Positions 53,181 to 64,000 of a stretch of DNA of 64,000 nt are shown here, in pieces (the stretch's first letter is position 1; each line of letters starts with the position of its first letter). Below the pieces are notes generated by a model. That model had not been told where the DNA came from, ran no database searches, and saw nothing but the letters and a program-made list of their open reading frames with translations. The DNA lies in NCBI GenBank assembly GCA_024305405.1, contig JAKNDB010000087.1:7504501-7568500 (forward strand), written 5' to 3'. Origin of the DNA: Dirofilaria immitis. Lineage: Eukaryota > Nematoda > Chromadorea > Rhabditida > Onchocercidae. The translations under genes were made by a program, and so were the position numbers.

Positions 53181-56100
53181 AATGTTGCTGTGAATGTTTT
53201 TTATTTTATAAAAGCCCTTACTGTCACATTGCTATCATTGTGACATTATTAGATACATCGATTAAATTAGTGTAGATAAAGTTGTGCATGATACTTTTGG
53301 ACTCATTAAAATTTATCAAAAGCTGAAAATCAGAAGCCTTCTGTCTACGATTGTTTCTGTAAAAGGTGAAGAAGAAATTAGCCACTTAATACAACTGATG
53401 TCAAGGCTGGCATGGCTTCATCCATTTTAACAATTCAATGCCCACTACAAAATGAGGCATTGAGGAACTTTGGAGAAGCGGACTGAATCCTCTTCTTCAA
53501 GATCCTTTGGAAGAAAGCGATTGAAATTTTAGGAAAAAAGATCGATGAATATAATTAGTACTGTTGCGATCGATAACCAAAGAAATAGAAGATTTATCTA
53601 TTTGTGAATAACTAATTATTTTGGACTATTATAGGGAAAAAAATTAGAAAAATGAATGAAGCATCATTTTTATATACATTATTGTCAAAGCGATAAAATG
53701 AAGAACAATTCCTACTTAAAAATATCTACTTTCTCTTTGAAAAAGTAACTTATGAAATTTATTTATATTTCTCTTATATTCTTAAAAAAACATGAAATAA
53801 AAACAAATTTAAAAGTAAAAGGATGAATAATTATTGTCAAATTATTATTAGTATAATTGCATGCAGCATATCATGCAGTACATTATTATTGTCATTGAAG
53901 ATAATATCAACAGTTGCTAGCTGTAGTATCAGCACTATTAAAAAAGATAAAAATAGAAAGAGATAATCTTACAATGAGAAATGAGACAAAGTTTGAAACC
54001 GGCAGATGAAATGGCAAAAGAAAATTAATCAAAGCAAAGTTTTGAAAATTGCAAACTTTTATTGATTTATACGAAATGTGATGCAAGTCAGAAAAGTTAT
54101 TGAAATAAGAACTAAACTATAGATCTCCTGCAATAACATTTATTTATTGGTCGCTTTGCCTTTCTTTATGGTACTATTTCTATCTAGAAATATTTGAAAC
54201 ATTTTAGAGTTTGCCTCATTTATTGCAGATAATATAAAATGTTAAAGAATGATAGAATTCTTGAAAATAACTTGCTAAAAATAACATTTCGAATCATTGC
54301 AGACTCAAAACAATACGATAATAGACCTGACTGATCAATTTACGATAAAATAAAAAGACCTGGTTGCACAACACTTTTGGCACATTAATGCTGCATGAGG
54401 CATTATTTGTAAATAACATCTTTTCGAATGACTATATCAAATATATAGCGAATACCGTAATCAGAGATAAATTTTAAAAAAGCTTATAACTCAAAATATT
54501 AACTTTTACATTTTACATCTAAAGAAGCCAAACTTTGCTTCGAAACTTAAAAATTTTAAATTCTCTGATGAAACTTTTAAATTTTCGAATCGGATGAAAG
54601 ATTGTTTTTTTAATGAAAAATATTATCAATCGATAAAAAAATAAAAAGATTATTGCGCACTACAAGTTATTTTACACGGCTTTAATTGAAAACTAAAAAC
54701 TAAAATATTTAATAGCCATTCAAAAATTGAAAAAATTTCGATACTTGAAAATCATATTGAAAAGAACTAATGAATGACAATTTCGGACATGAGCGAAGAT
54801 TAACGCGGAAATAATTTAACAATTAAGTTACAAAAGTCAACATGAATTATTAATTCTACTAAATCATGTGAATATCTAAATAAAACATTCATCTGCTAGT
54901 AATCTGAAATCGAACATTTTCTCGATGATAGGAAGCAATTAAATTTGTTTGAAAAAGCCGTAGATGACAATAGATTTTTTTGTACAAATTATTAACAAAA
55001 GATATCTTTTCTTCGGGTAGAATTATTTTATTTGTAATGAATGTGAGAACTAAATTTTTTCAATCTCAAATGAAATTTTAAAAAGCTTTTTTTTTTATTT
55101 AATTAATTCTGTGACGTGAAAGTTGAAAAATTTAGCAATTTACAAGTTATGAGTGTTGAAGAAAAATTATCAATTTAAGAAGGAATTTTCGCTTATTCCT
55201 AGTCTACTGAATTGGTAAGGGGTTTTAATTCAAATATTGTGTTTTGTTTCTAGTATCTTTTGTGCTTCAGTAATACTGTTCAAGAATTTCAAAACCTGTT
55301 CCAATAAGATCTTTCTTTCTCTCGCACCCTCTCCTTCTACTTTTATCACTGAACCAAAAAGAAATAAAGTTTCAAGCATATAACGAGACATTTTTCGACC
55401 AATAAAGTTTGTATTTTTTTTTTTGAAATTTCTAGAATTTAAGGTCGGAAATGTATTTTATTATTGTAACTAGGTTTTATTTTAAAAAGAAAAATCTAAT
55501 TTAATTCCCAGAAGAAATATCAATTATTGAATAATTTAACACAATTAATTATGTAAATAAATTCTTGAACAAATAAATTAGTTTTTCTCAAATGGATAGC
55601 ATATAACCATTCTCAGCGGATATATTTTACAATTTTCGATTGAATTTTCTAACTTTTTGAATGTCTTGTTATTCATGAAATTTGATCTCATTCATAAAAA
55701 TAATATTTAAAACTTCCTCGAAATAATTTTGAAATTTTCTCACAAAACTTTCCATATCTGGCGATAATTATTTTCCTCTATCCAGCTGTTATATTTGTGA
55801 CATCATTTTCTCCTCTCTAGCAATTTGAAATTTTATCAAGCATTTGTAACTTCTACACAACATTCTTTATATCAAAAATAGTCCACCATATTTTTTTATG
55901 TCTATTTGAAATAATGATTCACGTATGTTGAATAAAGTAATATTTGAGATTTCAAATGTGAGAATTTGTCAGAAAGTTATTATTTTCATTTTTACAATGA
56001 TGTGAGGATTGTACTATGATTAACTTAGGGTTAGTTGATAAAACGTATTTGTTGTCTATTTATTGATATGATAAAGAAAAGTTTAAAATAAATATAGTAT

Positions 56101-56491
56101 ATAATAGATCCCTCTATTTTGCAATTTTAAAGTACAAAAAGAATTATACAAAAAGAACAGCTACCATAAAAATCGAATTTAATCATAGTACAAATAATTA
56201 ATGTATTTTAGCGTGTAAGAATAGATAAATAGAATTTTGTTCTTTAATCAATTTCAAACGTAGCTAAATTGTATATTTGAATCCTTTAATTTCATCTCCT
56301 ATCACTTAATAACAGCTGTTATCAATATTAAATATTAAATATGTTCGAATTATATATGATACATAACCTTCTAATATCATCTCGACAATTTTAATAACGT
56401 AAAATTCACGTAATTTTCATCAAAGAATGAGAATAATCTCACGTAAGCATAAAGAAAGAAAAAGAAGTAAAGAGAGAAGAAATTAATTGAG

Positions 56492-56699
56492 TGGTTGAAA
56501 GGGAAAGTTTCGAAATGTATAAAAGGAGCTTTGCCAGTTTAAATGTGCTGTGCTGCCCTGAAAATACATCTGCAAAAGAGTGCAACCTGATCGATGCAGC
56601 TAAACAACTCATTGCTTTCCTTTCGGACAGCCCATCCAATCAGTTATATCAGCTGAAAGCTACGCATATACACCTATACATACTCATACACATACACAT

Positions 56700-56730
<31 letters not shown>

Positions 56731-56766
56731 TATACATATACACATATACACATACACCTACATACA

Positions 56767-56802
<36 letters not shown>

Positions 56803-56926
56803 CATACATACATACATACATACATACACACATACATATATACATATACACATCTAGACAATACACATCTGCAGAAAAGAACACACAATTGATGTCGATT
56901 TGTCACCATCGTTGTCATCGTCTAGT
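56492..56926 (+). CDS. Candidate two-exon segment flanking a microsatellite intron
   Basis: The first part is 56492-56642; the first in-frame ATG is 56515 (MYKRSFASLNVLCCPENTSA). It ends with LIDAAKQLIAFLSDSPSN and a possible gttata donor in phase 2. The second part is 56875-56926, after a good ctgcag acceptor. It needs phase 2, reads KEHTIDVDLSPSLSSSS, and ends at AGT/gtaagt. Both are GC-richer than surrounding DNA and the phases agree. The intron would hold the TACA microsatellite. A further ctgcag acceptor at 57018 continues either straight to TAG (phase 0) or, in the other frames, to short tails. The minus strand is also open over the first part. I recognise no family. The intron donor is weak, so the model is tentative. 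Confidence 0.33.
56665..56855. repeat. CA / TACA compound microsatellite
   Basis: About 190 bp of CA, TACA and ATAC repeats. The motif matches the loci at 46.9 kb and 50.2 kb, suggesting TACA tracts are common in this genome. Confidence 0.93.
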
Positions 56927-59156
56927 GTAAGTTCATGTGTACGTAGACTTATTGCACTGACGAGATTGTCTGTGTATGCATTTATAGATAATAGGTATTT
57001 CTTTGCAACTGCCTGCAGAAATAGGTCTAGTCGAGAAAGATTTCTACGACGTCATCGAAGCATTCATTTAGCTAGTTTAGGCCTAGATAACAAACTTTTG
57101 CATGAATAGAAGCATAAAGTAATATTCAGCAAATTCTTTATAGAATAAATTAAGCATTTCCTTCTTGATAATTTTTAGCGAAGATAGAAAAAATGATTTA
57201 TCTACAAGTACTAGAAAATATATGATTTTGAGGATATGATAATAATATTAACAATTAATTTAAAAATTTCATTCAAATATCTCTGATCAAATAATTTTGG
57301 CATTAGTCTTGAATTTTGGATGTTTTCCTACTAAGATTTATTTAGTTTCAGATTCTATTTCGCAATTTTCATTCCATCATAGTTCCATTAAAATTTTTAC
57401 TCATTTCAGATATCTTTCAACAATTGCTATACATCCCTAATCATTGAATTGATTCTGGCTGCACTAAATTATTTGATACTTTCGAAATGGATGTAATACT
57501 AAATATAATAGTCATTCCAAATTCATTTTATCTGCAACTTGCTTCGCATTTTTATAATTATTTAAAGCTAAAACCCGCTGGTGAAATGAATCAGACAAAA
57601 AAACCTGAAATATATATAAAACCTGAATATATACATATATATATAATTTTATGGCTATAGCTATTCAAATAAACCGTTAACTACTTATTCAAATTAAGAT
57701 TTATAATTTAATAATTTGTAACGAAATGGTCCAATTCACTTCTTTTTTTTTTTTTACAAAATAACCAATTTGGGCACTTTTTTCAAAGACAAAAACTGCA
57801 TGAAATGATTTGTTCTTAATTAAGCATATTTGTATTTACTTTTATTGAATATGGAACGCTCCTGTTCTCGTCTTCATTCTTTATCATGAAGCTTAAAGGA
57901 CACGCTGCGAAATAACTAATCCCAAAATATGAGATAAGAAATTCTTTTTTTTTTTTAAATGATTTTATTCAATTCATTAATTATGAACAGACAGCCAATA
58001 ACTTTTGGTTTCAATTAAAGTGATAGAGATGGATCAGATACTGTGATTGCAAATTAAATGATAGAATATGAAATTAAAAGTTCGTTGAAATATTTTTGCG
58101 AACGATGATAATAGAAAAGCGAATAAAGGAGTCAGAATGAAACTATATTAATCATTGGTTTAATTCGAAACATGAAATAAAAGTGAATCTATCAATATGA
58201 TTCCATCAATTCTATCTGTCGTGGTAAATAACATACCTATAAAATGCTTCACTTCAGTAATATTGAACAACAGGCCTATAAAGCTATCAGGTTGGACTAG
58301 CTAATGAAATGAAGCAAAGGCTAAAATAAGACTAAGAATATCCTTCAAATGCATTAATAAAGCACAATTTTACGTTGATGAAAGTGCAGCCATCAATGCA
58401 TCAGTTATTTTCTTATTTGACTTCCAATATACTTTGCAATTTAGTATAGAAATAAAGAGAGGTGGAGGGATTAGATAAACTTTAATCTCTTTTTTCTTCC
58501 TCTTCCTGCAGTAAAATATATTTTTTTATTTTGAAATTTCAAATTCTACTGAAATTTCGAATTTGTAACATAGCAATTTGAAATAATAATTAATGATATA
58601 CTAGCCGTTTCAACCAATAATTTTTGATCATCAATTCAAATTTAAACATTTTTGCTTGACTATTGCAGAAATTTTATGAATTTAAGTGCTAAATTAAAAA
58701 AAAAATAAGAGAAAAAACAGAATAATTCATATATTTCTTTTAAAACTTAATTTCTCTTTTTTTTTCTATTCTCACTTTAATATTCGCTTTCATTTCGTTT
58801 CATTTCTTTTCCAATATTTGAAAATGTTTGCAAATGTTTCCTCTTCTTATCAGCAGTGAATGCTTGTTTGCATAAGGTAACATTAAACTAAAGAAAAGAT
58901 CTTATTATGAATAGAATCATATTTTAACGTTATAAATGCAAAAATAAAAATGGATTCTATGCAGTATATCTTCTAAATTTTCAATTAAAAAATTTGTTCA
59001 AGTTTTGAAATATTAAACAAAATTAAAGTATTCATGGGCAGGCATTAAAATCAATTGGTATTATGCTTATCTGTAATCTAGATTTCAAAAACTCAAGAGA
59101 TTAAAAATCGTAAAAATATGTGATATGATTAATTATCAAAGTAATAATTAATATCA

Positions 59157-59289
59157 AGTGGGAATGGCGGTCCTCTAAATCAGAAGACTGTAATGTGCTA
59201 CTAGCATTGTCGCCTGTTACAAGGGAAAGGCAATTGGTGCCTTCAATGATTGCCCCTGCATTCTCTACATCACGCATAGTAAACAACAT
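59157..59289. other. GC-richer block open on both strands (possible exon)
   Basis: On the + strand 59157-59277 is an open phase-0 block between an AG (atatcaag) and a donor-like gtaaac. On the - strand an ATG at 59289 opens MLFTMRDVENAGAIIEGTN and continues to an acidic segment (LQSSDLEDRHSH) with no clear donor. Base composition contrasts with the flanks. The strand cannot be decided from sequence alone. A minus-strand reading could be a distant lin-29 5' exon, but nothing specific supports that. Confidence 0.3.
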
Positions 59290-62200
59290 ATATTATACAT
59301 ATTAACCATTCCTCATGGATACGGTATCCATAATCTCATGGATGAATTCAGTTGACAAATTTAGCTGATAAAATTCTTTCAACTAATTTATCTATTAATA
59401 TATGAGAAGCATTCACTAGATATGATAATAAAAGTGCAGCATTATTTCATTTAACGTTGCATTAAACAAATTAGGCAAAGATGAATTTCACAAGTTTTAT
59501 TTGAATATCAAAATTAGAGAAGCATTTAATGAAATGCATCTACTATTGCTATTGGTACCACGTATATAATTACAATTTCATCTAGTTTTACTAATCAATA
59601 TTTTAGATGTTACCATCTGAAGAATAAACTTCAATATAAGCTGAATTCATTTTTTTTCGGTCAATAAACTGCTGAAAAAAATCAACAATTTTTCAAATTG
59701 TTAGTGGGAAAAAGTACCGAAAAATTGGTTTGTAGAATTAGAGAGAGAGAAAGAGAGATGAAAGAATGAGTAGAGGAAACCTTCGTAATGCATTGAAAAA
59801 AATTTCATTTGAACTTGTTCAGATGGGGAAAGAAATAAAAAAAAATTCATTCAGAGGATTCTTTTTTCTTCCATTCTATTTCTTTTCTTCTTCAATTCGA
59901 GGGAAGAATTTCAAATTAAATCTTACGTAATGTCACTGAACAAGAAAATATGGAAAGAAAAGCGCTGAAATAATTTTCATATTCTTAAAAATTTATCAAA
60001 TTTTGAATCATTGATTCATATGTTTGGAATTATTCATTTCTAATACATCGCAAATATTTTAATAAATCGAACTATCACAATGTAAATGTTACATTGAGAA
60101 AGAATAGAATAGTATTTGTGGTACTAATTCAAAAGCATCTGCTATCAGAGGACCGGAAGAAATGAGCTGCATACCTAATGAAGCATTTTATGCGACTAAT
60201 AAAAAGAAAAAAAAAGATGTCGCAATGGTTAGTTAAATTTCCAAGACTTAATATCAAAATTATATAAATATATAAGCGTAAGGAATGAAATGAATGAATT
60301 GTATTAAATCAATAAATGAAAGAAATCAACTTATTATTTACGTTTCATTAAATCAATAAGTAAAAGGATGAATTTATAGAATCGTTTAAATATGACAATG
60401 AATATGGGATAGCGCATTTTACGCAGATTAAAATTTTTTCCTTTTATCGTCACAACTCTGAGATAAATAATTCCAATTTAATAATAATAATTATCAAATG
60501 ATAATCGGGATGAGTAACTGCCCGATCCTATATCACTCTGCGACATGAGATCTCTCCAAATGACGACGAAAAAATGAGCAATCATATTTCTAGTGTTTTG
60601 AATGTAAATTATTTTATCAAATTTAATTTTCGATCAATTTTTATTTTCATTTTCTAAATAACTCAGAATATAACTATTTTCTTTCATATTCAGTTGTGAG
60701 AAGCATATCTTCCATCTTCTACAAAGTGAATTAATAATGTCGTCCAATCCATATATCATCGTCCCAATAAATTAAACTTGATTAATTTGCGTTTAATTTC
60801 AAATGTTCTTTTGACGCGGCTAATCCAAATTAACAGAGCTAAGTGTCAAAATAAAAAAAAAAATTAGACCTCTCTTTATATATGAAGCTAAGTGATGAAT
60901 AATGAATGAAAACGATCAATAAAAGCTATCTGTTAACAAAGTTTTGTTTCGAAATCTGTTACATATTTCAACAAATTTGTCAATTAGAAGGTAAGAAGCT
61001 TACCTTCAGAAGCAATCATTACTAATATAGTAGAAGTCTAATGTTGAAATATGGGCTATATAGTTGCAAACTTATCAGTGTTGCAGAAAGCGTTATAATC
61101 ATGAATCCATTTCCTGCTCCATTCTGTTTCATCTACTAGTAGTCAAAAAGCCCATGTTATTTGATCTTTTACGCAGATCTAATAATCTTGTTGATAGTTG
61201 AAAAAGCAGTTGATGATTTTGGTGATATCGAAAATAATAATGATAGTAATAGTTATGATACTGATAGTCTGATTATAGTGTTAGATGATGAAAAGTGATA
61301 TAGCAACGATTGCATAATAAAACTGTTATATTTTTGCTGATAAAAATGATGATGATGGTGATGAAAAAGAGACCGAGGAGATCAAAATTTCTTCTCAGAC
61401 CTGAGCGACTATCTGCGATAGCCAGAGAAGTATCATCCAGCAGTGGTTTAAATGTGAATCATCATATCAGAGGCCGGAAAGAATAAGAGGAAGAAGATAA
61501 CGAACTGAATCAGAAGCAGCAGAGGAGGGATACTAATTTCCAATTATGTACCCTATAAAAATGCCATCACAAGTGCATACTTCCCAATGTCTCTTCTCAA
61601 TGTCGTCAGAAAATTCATGACTTTCGGAAGTTTTCAAAAGTTTTTTAGGATAGCAAATAAATACAACGCGTTAGAGCAAACTTTTCACGGCTTCAATATT
61701 CATAATAATATAACTAATAGTAGTGATTGTGATAGCAAGTTCCATCATTTGACGAAATAATTATTTGATTATCCATTTTTTAGCTAAATCATATAGCAAG
61801 AATTAAAGTCAAAAAGATAAAAAAATCTACTTCCAATTTTCCGATATTTTTATAACATATGCTTTATTACAAGAATTTAGAAGTGTTTATGTCATTTTCT
61901 CTTAATAGTAACTGTGCTAAAGAAAGAAATAAAATCGACCGATGAAACTCAGTCAACTTTTAAATTTTTTTGAATCCAAAATAATGTTTTAATATTACAA
62001 CCTATTATTGAAGTGATTAACTAAAATCACTCGAGATCGTCTCGTTTTTTTTTTTTTTTGTACTATTCTGAACGCTTAATAGAAGTAAGTACAGCTATTT
62101 TTACTCTTTCTCTCATTTTTCGTTACTTTTTTATAATGCAAAAATACCATCCGAAGATGTCGGAACAAGTTGTCGTTATCTGAAATAAAAAACAGCAATG

Positions 62201-62898
62201 TTTTTTTTTTATTATATCAAAAGGATGGATTTCAGAAATGAATTTTTGTAAATATGAATATTTGGCCATTTTTCATTTAAAAAAGTATGTAACAATGACA
62301 ATGAAATGGCAAAGGCACTGCGACTGGGATGAACCAGTTTTTCCGTACTCTTCCAATAAAATTAAAGTTAGTATAACTACAAAAATTTTTCTTACAGCAA
62401 TTACAGAAAGATTTTTGTATTTAAAAATTTTACTTAGACAAGCAGATTCGAAACATTTTTATGGGTAGGCATATATAAAGGCAATGAACTATATGTATGG
62501 ATAGACAAATATTGACAAAAATGTCGTCAAACAGTAAGCGAAGGATGACACACTTTCAGTAGTGATAAGGATGAAGAATTGTCACACTCATACACGACTC
62601 CACAATTTTTTCTCTCTTCTTTTCTTCTGATTCCTCATTAAACAATCCTTTTTGATGGGTGGTAGATGAGAGCACTCTATACTTTAAATCGTTACTGTAA
62701 TTTACAGTTTTCTTTAACGATTTATGGTTGAAGAGCTTTCCGTAGAAAATAAAATGAGATAATTGGTTTACGAAGGTTAAGTCTAAACTTTGAAATATAA
62801 AAACAATATTAAAAAGGATTAAGTGATACAACAATAGCATTAAAAGTACGCTTGTTTTCGATATTGCTTTATCATTATTATGAAGCAAGGAATATCAT

Positions 62899-63835
62899 CT
62901 AAGTTAGAAATCTGTAAATTTCGCCACAGTATTGTGCAATGATATCAGGATCGATGAATTCTAAGATCTAAAAGGTCATACTTCGATATTTTGATGTTTT
63001 GCGAAAATCAACATCTTACCTCACTTATGTGGGGCCGGTAATAAGAATTTACTTTCGTATCCTTCAGAATTGGAGTGTAATGCCACATGATTTCATCAGT
63101 TGAAGCAAAGATGAAGTCATTTGAAATATTCTCTTACTCTTTACCTTCAGGCGTTTTTACACTTTTTCAACTCTTCACTTGTTGCACACAAAAGGAAAAG
63201 TGGTTGCTTCTTCTATACACACCCTTTCCAACAAATAATCATTTCATCCAAGCAAGGTTCAAAACCTGTTAAATGCTTTTCTGAAATTATTTATCATTTT
63301 TCTCCTACTCTAAACGAAAGGAGATTTTGTTGTCTGATAAGTACAAATGAACTTCTTCTTTATGTCTTCCCGGCTTGCTTCATAAACAAGTGGATCGACT
63401 GATGTATCAAAAGATGGTGTAATAAAAATAAAGTAAGAAACATTTTTGAAAAGAATGGCAACACATTCTGCGTTAACATATACATAAGATGCTCTTCTGA
63501 AGTCTTGAAGAAATAAAGATGAAATGGTGATTCCATTCCCTACTTAACTAACTAGCATGCTGCTGTTGAAAATAAATGATTGGTATCGTAAATCCCCTTC
63601 GAAAAGCTGATATTTCGTATTATTTGGAACATAATTATTTCAGATTCCCGTAAACTTTAATATTTTTATGTTCACATGATTTGGATAAAAAAATATACAG
63701 ATTTTAAATTATTTCATTAATTTTGGACGGTCCGAATCAAATTTAAGTTCAAGGAAGTGAAAAAGAAGATGCACTTATTTCAACAAAATATAATCCTTTG
63801 AAGAGATCTTTCACTGTCCCTGGGGCAAACCCGCT
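62899..63835 (-). CDS. 3' exons of an unrecognised gene entering from the right edge
   Basis: Three exons (high to low): 63835-63775, 63132-63020 and 62967-62899. The stop TAG is at 62899-62901. Phases agree across both junctions (1, then 0). The first has an excellent acceptor (gttcttacag), the second an excellent donor (GAG/gtaaga), and the third a cttttag acceptor. The peptide reads SGFAPGTVKDLFKGLYFVEI, then FASTDEIMWHYTPILKDTKV, then ILEFIDPDIIAQYCGEIYRF. This is a mixed, globular-looking C-terminus of about 80 residues with no low complexity. I do not recognise the family. The 5' part lies beyond position 64000. Confidence 0.6.
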
Positions 63836-64000
63836 CTGTAAGAACATGGAAAGAGGTGTAAATCTACGAAAGTAGGAACATTGTTTCAACGAATAATTAA
63901 TAGAAGAAAGGTATTGCAAACTTGAAAAAAAAAAAGAAAAAAACCAATGCAATTTTACACTTATGTATTACATGAACTTTTTTGATGGAAAATAAAAATT

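Larger units (their letters stand above)
42908..62898. other. 20-kb mostly non-coding interval
   Basis: Upstream of the recognised lin-29-like exons. Apart from the microsatellites, tandem duplications and candidate exons listed separately, I see only AT-rich DNA. A 19-bp minus-strand mini exon starting ATG at 44328 (MARYPL, donor gtaagg) and a + strand basic ORF at about 61350-61490 (KKRPRRSKFLLRPERLSAIA) are possible but unsupported. Unfound 5' exons of the lin-29-like gene, with long introns, probably lie here. Confidence 0.5.

Noticed and set aside
52936..53243. Poly-Ile and poly-His ORFs
   Set aside because: Translation of the ATC microsatellite.
56649..56918. Minus-strand Cys/Val/Tyr-rich ORFs
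   Set aside because: Translation of the CA/TACA microsatellite.
62556..62694. Minus-strand 46-codon block ending at a stop, with a good acceptor
   Set aside because: The neighbouring gene already terminates cleanly at 62899, and this block needs a phase the other exons do not provide. At most an alternative 3' exon.
1..64000. tRNA, rRNA, known let-7/lin-4-type microRNA, CRISPR, transposase
   Set aside because: I looked for B-box-like GGTTCGAATC, the let-7 and lin-4 mature sequences, regular spaced repeats and transposase-like ORFs and saw none. A covariance-model search would be needed to exclude small RNAs.

Overview
The window reads as nuclear DNA of a nematode. It is strongly AT-rich (roughly 70% by eye), its genes are split into short exons by AT-rich GT-AG introns whose acceptors mostly look like TTTTCAG, and the recognisable proteins include a LIN-29-type zinc-finger factor and a VAB-19/KANK protein. 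Gene spacing and composition suggest a spirurid or filarial-type worm, but I cannot name the species. All gene models were assembled by hand from splice-site phase and protein resemblance; no database was searched.

Layout. 1-1.9 kb: a possible 3' end of an unrecognised + strand gene. 2.6-4.85 kb (+): five-exon secreted protein with a selenoprotein P N-terminal-type domain in which the usual Sec-x-x-Cys motif is Cys-x-x-Cys. 6.6-10.4 kb (+): a protein with a glutamine-rich coiled coil followed by a tail with five Cys-Cys doublets. 13.5-25.3 kb (-): a 21-exon KANK-family gene (VAB-19-like) with KN motif, coiled coil, acidic linkers and C-terminal ankyrin repeats. 25.3-31.8 kb: gene-poor, with a small GC-rich island near 31.3 kb. 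31.8-34.1 kb (-): a ZCCHC9-like protein with four CCHC knuckles. 34.1-39.5 kb: gene-poor. 39.5-42.9 kb (-): the C-terminal half of a lin-29/rotund/squeeze-type factor with five C2H2 fingers; its N-terminal exons were not found. 43-62.9 kb: mostly non-coding, with several microsatellites, short tandem duplications and a few isolated candidate exons. 62.9-63.8 kb (-): three phase-compatible 3' exons of an unrecognised gene running in from the right edge.

The genes do not form a visible pathway or operon. The most important technical observation is that three otherwise well-conserved minus-strand genes each need one-base additions, all at homopolymer runs, to stay in frame (six sites). This points to assembly consensus errors rather than three decaying genes. 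I found no CRISPR, prokaryotic system, rRNA or tRNA, and no convincing intact transposon. I did not find a clearly new biological system; the best candidates are the Cys-form SelP-like protein and the Gln-rich/Cys-rich protein.
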